Positions 8,398 through 18,197 are shown, numbered from the stretch's first letter. The stretch is 64,000 bases of DNA from Verrucomicrobiota bacterium (GCA_018970725.1 JAGWVU010000015.1:1-64000), one strand, 5' to 3'. The notes: generated from the sequence alone by a model not told the origin. Numbers and translations are program-made.

Positions 8398-8731
8398 ACC
8401 CGGTTTCGCGCCGGGACGCGGTCCGGGGGCATCGTTGCCAACCTTCGATCTTGAAAATGCGTTCGGCGAGTTTGCGGGCGGGCGGCGCCCGGGTCGGGTT
8501 GCAACCAAACTTCGAAGCGGGCGGCATACGGTTTCCCCCAATCGCCTTCGTAGATGGTGAATCCTGCCTTGGCACCGAATCGTTCCGACGGATCGGCGGA
8601 CCATGCCATGTGGGTTTTGGAGGCCGCTTCCAGCGGGTCGTCGCCGCGGCGATGAAGCCACCGAGGAAGCCCAGGCCCACCAGGGCAGGCAGCCACCAAC
8701 CGTTGAAGTAGAGGGTGAGGAATCTTTTCAC
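8373..8731 (-). pseudogene. Frameshifted small membrane-protein gene
   Basis: Reading leftward from an ATG at 8731, one frame gives a good membrane anchor (MKRFLTLYFNGWWLPALVGL followed by more hydrophobic residues). Just after it this frame becomes basic and proline-rich. The next frame then carries a clearly protein-like segment (GAKAGFTIYEGDWGKPYAAR, then FEVWLQPDP). A further frame change seems to follow (ARKLAERIFKIEGWQ in the first frame). The simplest reading is one gene broken by at least one indel near 8650 and overlapping the end of the Uma2 gene. A sequencing error cannot be excluded. Confidence 0.35.
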
Positions 8732-8944
8732 AGCGGCTCGTCAGCGCCGGCGAGGTGACGGACTGCGGTGGACAAATGGAGGCGGAGCGGGAAGATCCGG
8801 ATCCGGCAAGGAAAGCCTTGCCCTTTTCCCGGGAAAAACAAGAGAAGCGCGGGAAGGGGGGCGCGGTGCGGAGATCTCATTTTTTTGCGATTTTTGCCGT
8901 TTTTGTCTCTTTTCAGGCGGCGTTCGTTCCATCAGAGTGCCGGG

Positions 8945-11434
8945 ATGGACCCCCGCTTTGTTCCGGCAGCTGCCGCGTTGATCCTTTGTCCTCTGCCGTT
9001 TCAGGCGGCCGAGGTGGTGGAAATCCATTCCGGGAATGTCTCCGAACTGCCCGCGGGCCGGGAGGCGGACGGAATTCTCGGGGATTTCGTGATGCGCAAC
9101 GATCTCGTGGAGGCGGTGATTTCCCACAACGCGCCGCAACGTCGGGCGAACATGAGCACGTTTTATGGCGAGGCCGGGGTCACGCCCGGCTGTCTCTACG
9201 ACCTGACCTTGCGCGGCGCGGGCAACGACCAGCTCACCATTTTCTGCCCCGGCAACCAGCAGGGGCCGGTCTCCTGGGTCCGCGTGGTTTCCCGTCCGGG
9301 GGAGGCCGAGGCGGTGATGGAAACCGCCCGCACCGCCGCGATGGGCAACGGCTTGGCGGTGCGCCATGAATACCGGATGCGCGATGGCGAGGCCGGGCTG
9401 CGGATCATCAGCCACTGGACCAATGCCTTCGGCGGCCCCAAGGAGGTGCCGGTCAGGGATGCATGGACCAAGTTTGAAAAGGAGGGCGGCACCGGAAGAT
9501 ACCGATGGGCGGAGTCGGTCGATCCCGCCGATCACTGCGGTTATGCCGTTGCATGGATCCAGCCGGACAAACCGGTGGACAAGGTGCTCTTGGCACCCGG
9601 TGAAACCTTCCGGGTGGAGCGTTTTTTCGCCGTTGGCACCTCCCCGGCCGAGGCGTTGGGGCGGGTCGCCGGGGCGGTGGGGGAGAGCGAGGAATGGCGG
9701 CTCAGCGTCCGGGACGAGGGCGGTCAGGGCGTGGGGGATGCGGTGGTCGGTTTTGAGGTGGGCGGGAGCCGGATGCTGGCGGCGTATCCGGCGCGGAACG
9801 GGGAACTCGTGATCCCGTTTCTCAAGGGGACGACCCGGGCGACGGTGGCCGCGCCGGGACGCCAGACGGTGAAGGAGGTGGCCAACGGAGCCAAGGTGAC
9901 CCTTGGCGCGGCCTCCATTGTCCGGTTCGCGGTCACGGATGGCGGCGGGCTGTCGATCCCTTGCAAGGTCCAGTTCCACGGAATCAAGGGAACGCCGGGT
10001 CCGGATTTGGGGCCGAAGATCCGGGCCCACGGTTGTGTGGATCAATGGCACGCGGAGAGCGGGAACTTTGAGGTCCGGCTGGCACCGGGCAGTTACCGGG
10101 TGGTGGTGACGCGCGGGCCGGAGCACGGGCATCATGAGCAGGAGATCACCCTTGAGGCCGGAAAAGTGGTGGAGGTGAAAGCCCGGTTGGTGCGGCAGGT
10201 GGACAGCTCCGGCTGGATCGCGGCGGATTTCCACAACCACAGCACGCCAAGCGGCGACAACGTGTGCGGCACGCCTGACCGGATCATCAATCTGGCAGCC
10301 GAGCACATTGAGTTCGCGCCCACCACGGAGCACAACCGGATCTTCAACTGGGCTCCCGTGATCGAGAAACTCGGGCTGCAGAAGTTTCTTCACACGGTTC
10401 CCGGGATGGAGCTGACCGGGCGCGGGGCTCACATCAACTGCTTCCCGCTGGACGCGGTTCCGCATATTCAGGACAACGGCGCGCCGGTCTGGGAGGCGGA
10501 TCCGCGGATCAACGCCCATCACTTGCGCAATCACGGGGGCTGGGACCCGCACCGCGCCCGATGGATCCAGATCAACCACCCTGACATGGTGGAAAACTTC
10601 ATCGACCGCAATCTGGATGGCCATGCCGATGGCGGGTTCCAGCTCTTGGAAGGATTCATCGACGGGGTGGAGACGGAAAACTTCAGTGCCTCGCAAATTC
10701 TCGCGGGCAAGCCGTTCGTGATCGGGGATCCCCTGAGCGGAGGGTCCCGGGTCCAGACCGTGCGGGAATTCGTCTGGTTGCAGCTTCTCAACCAGGGCAA
10801 GCGCATCTGGGGGGTGGCGGTCGCGGATGCCCATGCCATCCACGGCAATGGCGTGGGCGGCTGGCGCACCTATCTGCCCAGCGGGACGGATGAGCCCGAA
10901 AAAATTTCTCCGACCGAAATCATCCGCCAGGCGACATCTGGGAAAATGATTCTCTCGAGCGGTCCGTTCCTCCGGGTGACCACGCCGCAGGGTGAGACCG
11001 CCGGGGCCACCGTCGCGGTTCAAGGTGGGGAGCTCACTTTGGACGTGGAGGTTCAGTGCGCGGATTGGTATGATATCGACCGGGTCCAGATACTGGTGAA
11101 CGGGAGGCAGGACCCGGCGCTCAACTTCACCCGCGCTTCCCACCCGGACCTTTTCACCCGGGAGACGGTCCGCTTCCACCAGCCGCTCAAGGTCAAACTG
11201 GAACGGGACGCGCACCTCATCGTCGTGGCGATCGGTGAGCAATCGACGTTGGAGAAGGGGTTCGGCACCAGCGATCAGTCCAAAGTGAGGCCCTGCGCTT
11301 ACAACAATCCGATTTACGTAGATATCGACGGCAACGGATTTCAACCCAGCGGGGACACCCTGGGGTATCCGCTCGTGACCGGCGGGATCACCGTGGATCA
11401 GGCGCGGGAAATCCTCGAAAAGGGAGGAAAATAA
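8945..11434 (+). CDS. Secreted CehA/McbA-type PHP metallohydrolase
   Basis: 829 residues with a signal peptide (MDPRFVPAAAALILCPLPFQ). The N-terminal 400 residues are beta-rich, with a carboxypeptidase-regulatory-like or FecR-plug-like part near 260-420. A PHP/CehA catalytic domain follows, with DFHNHSTPSGDN near residue 427, PTTEHN near 457, a PGMELTG segment and VADAHAIHG. Histidine-rich PHP domains of this kind hydrolyse phosphate or carbamate esters in characterised relatives. The substrate here is unknown. The ATG at 8945 was chosen because the signal peptide begins there. The GNAT and TMEM220-like genes follow closely on the same strand. Confidence 0.75.
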   Translation: MDPRFVPAAAALILCPLPFQAAEVVEIHSGNVSELPAGREADGILGDFVMRNDLVEAVISHNAPQRRANMSTFYGEAGVTPGCLYDLTLRGAGNDQLTIFCPGNQQGPVSWVRVVSRPGEAEAVMETARTAAMGNGLAVRHEYRMRDGEAGLRIISHWTNAFGGPKEVPVRDAWTKFEKEGGTGRYRWAESVDPADHCGYAVAWIQPDKPVDKVLLAPGETFRVERFFAVGTSPAEALGRVAGAVGESEEWRLSVRDEGGQGVGDAVVGFEVGGSRMLAAYPARNGELVIPFLKGTTRATVAAPGRQTVKEVANGAKVTLGAASIVRFAVTDGGGLSIPCKVQFHGIKGTPGPDLGPKIRAHGCVDQWHAESGNFEVRLAPGSYRVVVTRGPEHGHHEQEITLEAGKVVEVKARLVRQVDSSGWIAADFHNHSTPSGDNVCGTPDRIINLAAEHIEFAPTTEHNRIFNWAPVIEKLGLQKFLHTVPGMELTGRGAHINCFPLDAVPHIQDNGAPVWEADPRINAHHLRNHGGWDPHRARWIQINHPDMVENFIDRNLDGHADGGFQLLEGFIDGVETENFSASQILAGKPFVIGDPLSGGSRVQTVREFVWLQLLNQGKRIWGVAVADAHAIHGNGVGGWRTYLPSGTDEPEKISPTEIIRQATSGKMILSSGPFLRVTTPQGETAGATVAVQGGELTLDVEVQCADWYDIDRVQILVNGRQDPALNFTRASHPDLFTRETVRFHQPLKVKLERDAHLIVVAIGEQSTLEKGFGTSDQSKVRPCAYNNPIYVDIDGNGFQPSGDTLGYPLVTGGITVDQAREILEKGGK

Positions 11435-11466
11435 GGGCGGGGCCTTGCGGCCCGCACCGGTTGATC

Positions 11467-12339
11467 ATGCCCTCCGGATCCGATCCCTCCTTCACGCCGA
11501 TCCTCCCCGGGGATTTGTCCTCCGTCCTCCGGCTCTCCACCTTGGCGGGCTGGAACCAGACGGCGGACGATTGGGCGCGTCTCATGCGCTTGAATCCCGG
11601 CGGCGTCTGCGTCTGGAAGGATCGGGGCGAGGTCCGGGCAAGTTTCTCGGTGACGCCTTACGCCGGGGAACGCCGGGTCGGCTGGATCGGGATGATTCTG
11701 GTGGATCCGGCCTGGCGGGGCCGGGGAATCGGGGGCGCCGCCTTGGTGGCCGCGCTGTCCCAGATCCGGGAATGCGGTCTCGATCTGGCCGGTCTCGATG
11801 CGACGGATCTCGGCGAACCGGTTTACCGACGGCATGGTTTTCAAGGGATCCGGCCGATGACCCGATGGCGGGGACGGTTGCGGAGCGGAGCAGAGGAAGG
11901 AGCGGGGCCGGAGCCGGCCTGTTTTGCCCCACCCGACGAGGTGCTCGAGGCATTCGATCGTCGGTTTTCCGGGGTCGACCGGTCCCCGTTGTTGCGGGAC
12001 CTGCGGCAGGGCGGCGCCGGGTTGTTGGCCTTGAAGGATGCGAACGGTGGGCTGGTCGCCTACGGCTTCGTTCGTCCCGGCAGGGAAGCGTGGCAACTCG
12101 GGCCGGTGATCGCCTCCGGGGAATCGTGGATTCCGGAACTTTTGCGCGGGCTGGTCCGTCGCTTGGGGGAGGGGGCGGAATGCCTTTGTGACGTTCCCGA
12201 CGGGGCGATTCCTCCGGCTTTTTTGCGCGCCGTTGGGATGGAAGCCTCGCGCCATTTGCAACGAATGACCCTTCCGCTCGCGACCGGGACGTTGTGCGGT
12301 CCGGGGATCTGTTGCGCGACCGGCTTTGAAATGGGTTGA
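11467..12339 (+). CDS. Tandem-domain GNAT N-acetyltransferase
   Basis: 290 residues. The N-terminal GNAT domain shows the acetyl-CoA binding region GMILVDPAWRGRGIGGAALV at about residues 76-95 (R/Q-x2-G-x-G/A pattern) and a DLGEPVYRRHGFQ strand-turn. The C-terminal half resembles the Acetyltransf_18 domain seen in YitI-like proteins. Such enzymes acetylate small amines or antibiotics; the acceptor is unknown. ATG 11467 is preferred over an in-frame TTG two codons upstream. It is 32 bp downstream of the metallohydrolase gene, so a common transcript is plausible. Confidence 0.8.
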   Translation: MPSGSDPSFTPILPGDLSSVLRLSTLAGWNQTADDWARLMRLNPGGVCVWKDRGEVRASFSVTPYAGERRVGWIGMILVDPAWRGRGIGGAALVAALSQIRECGLDLAGLDATDLGEPVYRRHGFQGIRPMTRWRGRLRSGAEEGAGPEPACFAPPDEVLEAFDRRFSGVDRSPLLRDLRQGGAGLLALKDANGGLVAYGFVRPGREAWQLGPVIASGESWIPELLRGLVRRLGEGAECLCDVPDGAIPPAFLRAVGMEASRHLQRMTLPLATGTLCGPGICCATGFEMG

Positions 12340-12354
12340 ACCCGCGGGGGCGTC

Positions 12355-12804
12355 GTGTTTGGTGATTGGATGAGGGGGAAGCTGCTGTTTGTCGGCAACA
12401 TCGTCGGTTTTGTCGTTTTCGCGTTCTTCGCCTGGCTGCAGAGGGAGGATGATAATCCCGAGATCTACAGCAACCCGAGTCTGGTCGATGTCTGGGCATG
12501 GATCGCTTTTTACGGGGTCATCTCCCTGTTGTTCCTCCTCGCGATGGCGCGCCGGTTTCCTTGGCCGCTCTATCTCGTGGCGGTGGCTTTTTGCTTGTTC
12601 GAGCTGGGAACGACCGGCCCGGGCTTGATCGAGAACCTCAGGGGTGGGGAGTTCACGATGACCAAGAAAGCGATGAATCCGGAGCACGGCGAGGTGGAGC
12701 GGAGCCGCGAGTTTTTCGGTGCGCTCATCGCCCTCACGGCGACCGGCTTTCTCTGGTGGCAGCGCGGAACCGGGGACAGGCACCGGGGCGCTGCCAGGGA
12801 CTAA
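12355..12804 (+). CDS. TMEM220-like transmembrane protein
   Basis: 149 residues with about four hydrophobic segments: FVGNIVGFVVFAFFAW, WIAFYGVISLLFLLAMA, PLYLVAVAFCLFEL and FGALIALTATGFLWW. The order, plus the NP-x-DVWAWIAFYG segment after the first helix, resembles the TMEM220 family, whose function is unknown. GTG 12355 is the first start; ATG 12370 (MRGKLL) is an alternative. It is 15 bp after the GNAT stop, suggesting co-transcription. Confidence 0.65.
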   Translation: MFGDWMRGKLLFVGNIVGFVVFAFFAWLQREDDNPEIYSNPSLVDVWAWIAFYGVISLLFLLAMARRFPWPLYLVAVAFCLFELGTTGPGLIENLRGGEFTMTKKAMNPEHGEVERSREFFGALIALTATGFLWWQRGTGDRHRGAARD

Positions 12805-12864
12805 GCTGCCCCGCGGACGGCACCGGGGATGGTTTCAGCTGGTGGAGGGGTTGAGGACCTTCCG

Positions 12865-13290
12865 GACCGAGCCGGGAGACGAGCCTCCTGCCACTCCATC
12901 GTCGAACGCCATCATGGTGACCTCCTCCGGGAAAAAGGGCCCCGCTTCAGGATTCACCTACCCCCCCCGCCCTCCGGCGGCATCAATGGATGCTCCCAGC
13001 GGAACGGAGGAGGAAACTCCTCTGGTGCCTACCCGCATTCTGGTGATGGACGATCAGGCTCCCATCCGAATGGTCCCGACGCTGTTGCGGTTTATCGGGA
13101 CGCGATGCGCAATGGAGCGCCCTTCCCATGGGTAGTCCTTGACATGACGGTTCCCGGGAGTTTCGCTGGTGGAGGAGATCCTTGAACCGCTGTGTGAGGT
13201 AGATCCATCGGTCTACGCGGCAATTTGCTCTATCATCACAGGGCACGTTGCTCCATGGCGGCCTGAGTCTCCGGAGGCAGACTTCCGTGA
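12865..13290 (+). pseudogene. Decayed C-terminus of a hybrid sensor histidine kinase (HATPase end plus receiver domain)
   Basis: Pieces of a kinase C-terminus lie in order but in different frames. First comes CHSIVERHHGDLLREKGPRF with RIHLPPPP (12889-12975), the G2-box end of a HATPase domain. Then, in a second frame, TRILVMDDQAPIRMVPTLLR (about 13030-13090) is the start of a receiver domain with its acidic DD pair. Then VYRDAMRNGAPFPWVVLDMT with VPG (about 13091-13157) carries the phospho-acceptor region. Finally LVEEILEPLCEVDPSVYAAI (about 13167-13226) is the receiver's alpha3-beta4. The stretch between the second and third pieces is deleted. The gene is clearly inactive. Confidence 0.7.
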
Positions 13291-13318
13291 GTCCTCTCCG
13301 GCCCCCCGTTCCTGAACC

Positions 13319-14296
13319 ATGAATCCACCACCATCCTCGTTGTCCCGCCGGAACCTGCTCCGGTTCGCGGCCGCCGCTGCACCGGTGTTCCCGACCTCGC
13401 AATCGTCCGCCCTCACCCCGGTGCCCCGGACCGGGGTGGCCTGCTTCACCCCGACGCTGAATGCCTATTCGTTTCTGGAGCTGCTCAATGCGAATATGGT
13501 GGACCCGAGCCAGGGGGTGGATCTATTCGGCGTGTGCGACTTCTGCGCCTTGCATGATATTGTGGCGGTCGATCTAACCGGTTACTTTTTCCCGGGGTAT
13601 CCGAAAGGTCCTGCGGATGCCTATGTCAACCGCATCAAACGGTATGCGCACGATCGCGGGATTACCATCAGCGGCACAGGGGTGAAGAACGATTTCGCGA
13701 CCGCGGATGCGGCGGTCCGGGCGGAAGGCGTGGCCTTGACCAAGGTCTGGATTGACGTCGCCGCGCGTTTGGGGGCGCCCGTGATCCGGGTGTTTGCCGG
13801 TCCGCAGACAAAACCGGCGAGCGATTGGGAAACACCGGCTCGTCACGCCAAGCGGGAGGAGGTGGAAGTCTGGATGGCGGATGCCTTGCGCGAGTGTGCC
13901 GAACATGGCGGGAAGGCCGGCGTGATTGTCGCGGTGCAGAATCACGGTGATTTCATCAAGACTGGTCCGGAGCATCTCAGCCTGCTGGAACGGGTGAATC
14001 ATCCGTGGTGCGGGGCGCTGGTGGATACGGGCAAATATTTGAGCGAGGACCCTTACGCGGACATCGCCCTCATGGCACCCTATGCAGTGAACTGGCAGGT
14101 CAAGGAAACCATGGGCAGCAGCTTGAAAACGCCGCCGACGGATTTCGGGAAGCTTTGCCGGATCATCAAGGAAAGCGGATACCGCGGCTTCGTGCCCATT
14201 GAGACCTTGTCCATGGGCCGCAAGGATTACGACCCGGCGGCGGAGGTGGTCGTGGTATTGAAGGCGATGCGGGAGGCGATCGCGAGTGCCGGGTGA
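13319..14296 (+). CDS. Tat-exported sugar isomerase/epimerase-like TIM-barrel protein
   Basis: 325 residues with a twin-arginine-like signal (SSLSRRNLLRFAAAAAPVF). The rest is an AP-endonuclease-2/xylose-isomerase-like TIM barrel. Visible segments include APVIRVFAGPQT, VIVAVQNHGDFIKT (metal-ligand region), WCGALVDTGKYL, WQVKETMG and GYRGFVPIETLS. Members isomerise or epimerise sugars; Tat-exported versions are common in PVC bacteria, often with oxidoreductases. The substrate is unknown. It stands alone, starting about 30 bp after the kinase remnant. Confidence 0.85.
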   Translation: MNPPPSSLSRRNLLRFAAAAAPVFPTSQSSALTPVPRTGVACFTPTLNAYSFLELLNANMVDPSQGVDLFGVCDFCALHDIVAVDLTGYFFPGYPKGPADAYVNRIKRYAHDRGITISGTGVKNDFATADAAVRAEGVALTKVWIDVAARLGAPVIRVFAGPQTKPASDWETPARHAKREEVEVWMADALRECAEHGGKAGVIVAVQNHGDFIKTGPEHLSLLERVNHPWCGALVDTGKYLSEDPYADIALMAPYAVNWQVKETMGSSLKTPPTDFGKLCRIIKESGYRGFVPIETLSMGRKDYDPAAEVVVVLKAMREAIASAG

Positions 14297-14388
14297 ATTC
14301 CGGACCCGGCGTTCGGGATCTTTTTCGTTTCCGTTTTTGGTTTTTGCAGGGGGGACGGCTGTGTGAGGGGGGCGGGGAATCGACAGCC

Positions 14389-15795
14389 TTAGAATCGCGG
14401 AGGTCCGAACGGGCCGCGACCCCGGTCGGAAGAAGAGGGTTGGTTTTGGGCGGCAGCCTTGCGGATCTCTTCCACTTGTGGGGCGGTGAGACCGCTGCTC
14501 GCGAGCGCGGTTTCGGCGGCCGTGGGATCGCGCCGGACCCATTGGCGGTAGACGTCCCGGATCGCGTTGCTGCGCTGGCCGGCTTCGCTTACGGTTTGGG
14601 CCCAGGCGAGGGCGGACTCTGGATCCCGGCGCGCCACGGTCCGGGCGAAGCCGGCCCGGGCCCCGTCCTGGGCGGGGTTGGGGGTTTGCTGGTTCAGCCA
14701 TTCCCCGGCGGCGTTGGGATCCCGTTCGCCCCACGCGTTCATGATGGTGGCATAACGTTCCGCGGTTTTCTCCGGGGGAGCGTTTTGGAGAAGGAATTCG
14801 GCTCCTTTCTTGGGATCGGACCGCATCAGGCCCCAGCCGGCGGAATCGATCAGCGGTTGGCTTTCCGCAGCCGGGAGGGAACGCAGCAGGGTGGTGGTGG
14901 CTTCGAAGTCGTTGCCCGCCCACTGGCGGATCATGGCGGCGCGCGCTTCTTTGCCGGAGGCGGCGTCCCAAGAGGAGGTGGCTTTCAGGATGCGGGACCA
15001 GGAGGCAGGGTCCTTCGCCGCGGCGGCGATGCCTGAGGCGGCGGAGTTGCGCTCGTCCAGATCGGTGAGGGCCGTGAAGCGGGACAGGGCCTGGTCCAGG
15101 CTTTTTCTGGCCAGACCGGTGAAAATCATGCCGGAGAGGCGGGTCATGTCTTCGGTCAGACCGGCGCCGTCCCGTTTGGACGTATACCATTTCCACGCTG
15201 CCTCCGGATCCTTGCCGGCCAGCGCGCCGACCACGCTGAAGTAGAGACCATCCGAGCGGGAAGGGTCGTCGCTCGACTCCACCAGCTTGTCGACTTCGGC
15301 CAAGGCTTTCTTGGGATCGGTCTCCGCCATCCGGCTGAGGAGCATGGACTGGATCATCCGTTTTTGGCGGGGGTCCTCGATGGTCCGGTCCACTTCCGCC
15401 AGAGCCGCCTCGGCCTCTTCCGCCGACAGTTCCATCAAGGGGGCGAAGGCGCGGAAGAAGCCGAAGCCACCGAACATGCCGTCGCGTCCTTGGTTCAGGG
15501 TTTTGGAGATCGAGTCAACCAGCGCCGGGATGTTCCGGCCCCCCTCGGTGAGGAGGGAGGTATCGGGACCTGCGGGCGTTTTTCCGCCGCCCGACTCCAA
15601 GGCAGAGAGGCTTCCGGCGGGCCGGTTGGACCGGGTGAGGCCCGGGGAAGGCGGGGAGGGGGCCGGAGCGAGGGCTTTCGGACGGCTCACCGGAGCCGGG
15701 CCGAGCTGGCTGCCGGCGAAGTAGGCCCCCGCGACGCTGATGAGCCACAAGAGGATGAGTCCGACGCGAAACTGGGAATTCATGGCAGCTTTCAT
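14389..15795 (-). CDS. Membrane-anchored helical-repeat protein, function unknown
   Basis: 468 residues. An N-terminal hydrophobic segment (FRVGLILLWLISVAGAYFAG) is followed by a proline-rich linker. The remainder is a chain of helical repeats, with recurring motifs such as DPKKALAEVDKL, DPEAAWKWYTS, DPKKGAEFLLQ, DPNAAGEWLNQ and DPESALAWAQ at about 35-40-residue spacing. The layout resembles HEAT/SEL1-like solenoids that are common in Verrucomicrobia. It is probably a periplasmic scaffold. Start choice is between ATG 15795 and ATG 15783; neither has a good ribosome-binding site. Confidence 0.7.
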   Translation of the reverse strand: MKAAMNSQFRVGLILLWLISVAGAYFAGSQLGPAPVSRPKALAPAPSPPSPGLTRSNRPAGSLSALESGGGKTPAGPDTSLLTEGGRNIPALVDSISKTLNQGRDGMFGGFGFFRAFAPLMELSAEEAEAALAEVDRTIEDPRQKRMIQSMLLSRMAETDPKKALAEVDKLVESSDDPSRSDGLYFSVVGALAGKDPEAAWKWYTSKRDGAGLTEDMTRLSGMIFTGLARKSLDQALSRFTALTDLDERNSAASGIAAAAKDPASWSRILKATSSWDAASGKEARAAMIRQWAGNDFEATTTLLRSLPAAESQPLIDSAGWGLMRSDPKKGAEFLLQNAPPEKTAERYATIMNAWGERDPNAAGEWLNQQTPNPAQDGARAGFARTVARRDPESALAWAQTVSEAGQRSNAIRDVYRQWVRRDPTAAETALASSGLTAPQVEEIRKAAAQNQPSSSDRGRGPFGPPRF

Positions 15796-15889
15796 TTTGG
15801 GAAAGAAAGGAAGAAAAGGCACGCAGGAAATTCGCGGATTCCATGGATTGACGGAAAGGGCCGTGGGCCCTGATGATTGGAGTCCTCTT

Positions 15890-18163
15890 ATGATCCAAAC
15901 CCTGACCCGACGATTGAGTCTCAAAATCCTTTCCCTCGGAGCGCTTTTTGGGGTGGCCAGAAAGGGCCGATGCGCGGTTTCTCCGGAGCCCGAGCCCGAG
16001 CCGATCCAGGACTGGGCCGCCCAACCGGACCGGGTCTGGCTCGGACCGGAGCTTTGGGCGAATCCGATGGAGGACTGGAGACTGGTGGAGGGATGGGCGG
16101 AGTGCACGACGTCCGGTTCCGGGCGGAACGTGCATTCCCTGACGCGCCAGATCACTCGTCCGTCCGGGAAATTCACTCTGTCCGTGGTCATCGCGCGGCC
16201 TGAAGGATTGGCCCCGGACGGAGGGGGCGGCTTCCGCATAGGGGTCCGGGGGGATCTCAACGAGTTCCGGAGCAATTGCTTCGCCAAGGGGGGATTGGAC
16301 GCGGGGTGGCAGGGGAATGGGTTGGTGCTCGGCGGGGTCCGGGCGGATTTGGCCGGGACGCCGGGGGAGATCCGGTTGACGCTGAACGGGGACGGGGGCG
16401 GGTTGACCTTGCGGGCGCTGCGGTTGGATGGCGGGGAGTTGAGTTCCGTTCGTCTGGCGGTGCCGCCGGAGTCGCTCGCGGGAAACATCGCCTTGGTTAG
16501 TCAATTCTCCGGGCCGCCGAAGCGTGCGGCAGGCGCGGGTTATCGGTTCCGGGACTGGCGGGCTTCCGGGGACGCGCTCGAGTTGAAGCCGGAACAGGCG
16601 TTCGGCCCGATCCTTTGGTCGATGTATACCTTGAGCGAGACCCGCGGGGAGGAAGGGGTTGTTTTGAAGCTGAGCGCCTTGACCCCGCCGCTGGGGAAAC
16701 GGGAGGGGAAGACGGTGGAGCTGCGCTTGGAACGCGGAGGCCAATGGGAGACCGTGGCCTCGGAGACCTTGGATCCGGACGCATGGGTGGCCACGTTCCG
16801 GATTGCGCGTTGGGAGGCAACGGAGGCGGTGCCTTTCCAGTTGAGGCTGGGGGCCGCGGAATGGACCGGCTCCATCCGGGCCATCCCCGAGGGCCGTCCC
16901 TTGCGGATGGCCGCGATGACCTGCCAGAACGACTACGCATTTCCCTATGCGCCGGTGGCGGAGAACCTGCTCCGGTTGGACCCCGACCTGCTCTACTTCT
17001 CCGGCGATCAGATCTACGAAAACCATGGTGGCTTCGGCATCGTCCGGGAACCGGCGGAACCGGCCATCCTGAACTATCTGCGCAAATTTTATCAGTTCGG
17101 CTGGGCCTTCCGCGAGGCCATGCGGGACCGGCCCACCCTGTGCATTCCGGATGATCACGATGTCTTTCAAGGAAACATCTGGGGGGAGGGCGGCGCGCCG
17201 ATGCAAGGATTGGACCAGGGGGCGTCGTCCAAAGGAGGGTATCGCGAGCCGGCCCGCATGGTGAACGTGGTGCACCGGACGAATGCCGGGCATCATCCGG
17301 ATCCGTTCGATGCCACGCCGTCCTTGCAAGACATCAGCGTCTACTTCGGCGAGATGCTGGTGGGCGGGGTGAGTTTCGCGGTGATCGCCGACCGGCAGTG
17401 GAAAAGCGGACCCGAGCGGGTGGAAACGGACGCGGCGCGGGCGGATCACGTCGAGGATCCGGACTTCGATACCGCGGCGTTGGACAAGCCCGGATTGGTC
17501 TTACTGGGGGAGAGGCAGGAGGAGTTTTTGCGCCAGTGGAGCGCGGATTGGCGGGGGCACTCCATGAAAGTCCTGCTCAGCCAAACGGTGTTCGCGGGGC
17601 TCGCGACCCATCACGGAGCCCGGGACGGTTATCTCAAGGCGGATCTGGATTCCGGGGGATGGCCGCAGACGGCGCGCAACCGGGCCATCGACATCATCCG
17701 CTCCTCCATGGCGCTGCATGTCAACGGGGACCAACACCTCGCGAGCCTGGCCCAATACGGCGTCGCCAAACAGCGCGACAGCAACTGGTCCTTTTGTACG
17801 CCCGCGATCGCGGCCGGATATCCCCGTTGGTGGCGCCCGGACGAGGTCGGCATGGCGCACCAAAACCGGCCCGCCCACGGGCTGGAGGGGACCGGGGAGT
17901 ATCTCGACGGTTTGGGGAACAAGATTTTCGTTTACGCCGTCGGCAACCCGGAGCCCGGCACGTTGAAAAACCGATATGCTCTGGCCCACCAGAAGGGAAG
18001 CGGGTTCGGCCTGGTGGAGATCGACGTCCGGGAACGGACCTACACCCTCCATTGCTACCGCTTCCTCATCGACGCCACGGATGGCAAACCGGACAATCAG
18101 TTTCCGGGCTGGCCGGTGACCCTGCGGCAGGCGGAGAACCGGGGGGAGAATGTTTTGTCCTGA
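15890..18163 (+). CDS. PhoD-like Tat-exported phosphatase/phosphodiesterase
   Basis: 757 residues with a Tat-like signal (TRRLSLKILSLGALF). The N-terminal 350 residues are beta-rich. A PhoD-type metallophosphatase domain follows: FSGDQIYENHGG near residue 370, CIPDDHDVFQGNIWG near 418, SQTVFAGLATHHG, and HVNGDQHLASLAQYG near 611. These are the metal-binding signatures of PhoD-like phosphatases. It is probably periplasmic and releases phosphate from phosphoesters, or acts on wall or lipid phosphodiesters. ATG 15890 starts the signal peptide. It is convergent with the carotenoid operon. Confidence 0.8.
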   Translation: MIQTLTRRLSLKILSLGALFGVARKGRCAVSPEPEPEPIQDWAAQPDRVWLGPELWANPMEDWRLVEGWAECTTSGSGRNVHSLTRQITRPSGKFTLSVVIARPEGLAPDGGGGFRIGVRGDLNEFRSNCFAKGGLDAGWQGNGLVLGGVRADLAGTPGEIRLTLNGDGGGLTLRALRLDGGELSSVRLAVPPESLAGNIALVSQFSGPPKRAAGAGYRFRDWRASGDALELKPEQAFGPILWSMYTLSETRGEEGVVLKLSALTPPLGKREGKTVELRLERGGQWETVASETLDPDAWVATFRIARWEATEAVPFQLRLGAAEWTGSIRAIPEGRPLRMAAMTCQNDYAFPYAPVAENLLRLDPDLLYFSGDQIYENHGGFGIVREPAEPAILNYLRKFYQFGWAFREAMRDRPTLCIPDDHDVFQGNIWGEGGAPMQGLDQGASSKGGYREPARMVNVVHRTNAGHHPDPFDATPSLQDISVYFGEMLVGGVSFAVIADRQWKSGPERVETDAARADHVEDPDFDTAALDKPGLVLLGERQEEFLRQWSADWRGHSMKVLLSQTVFAGLATHHGARDGYLKADLDSGGWPQTARNRAIDIIRSSMALHVNGDQHLASLAQYGVAKQRDSNWSFCTPAIAAGYPRWWRPDEVGMAHQNRPAHGLEGTGEYLDGLGNKIFVYAVGNPEPGTLKNRYALAHQKGSGFGLVEIDVRERTYTLHCYRFLIDATDGKPDNQFPGWPVTLRQAENRGENVLS

Positions 18164-18197
18164 ATCCGGGATGAGGGATGCCGCCGCCGGGAGTTTC

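Noticed and set aside
8741-11344. Minus-strand 867-residue open frame opposite the metallohydrolase gene
   Set aside because: Antisense of the CehA-like gene, which has a signal peptide and metal motifs; the minus frame has none.
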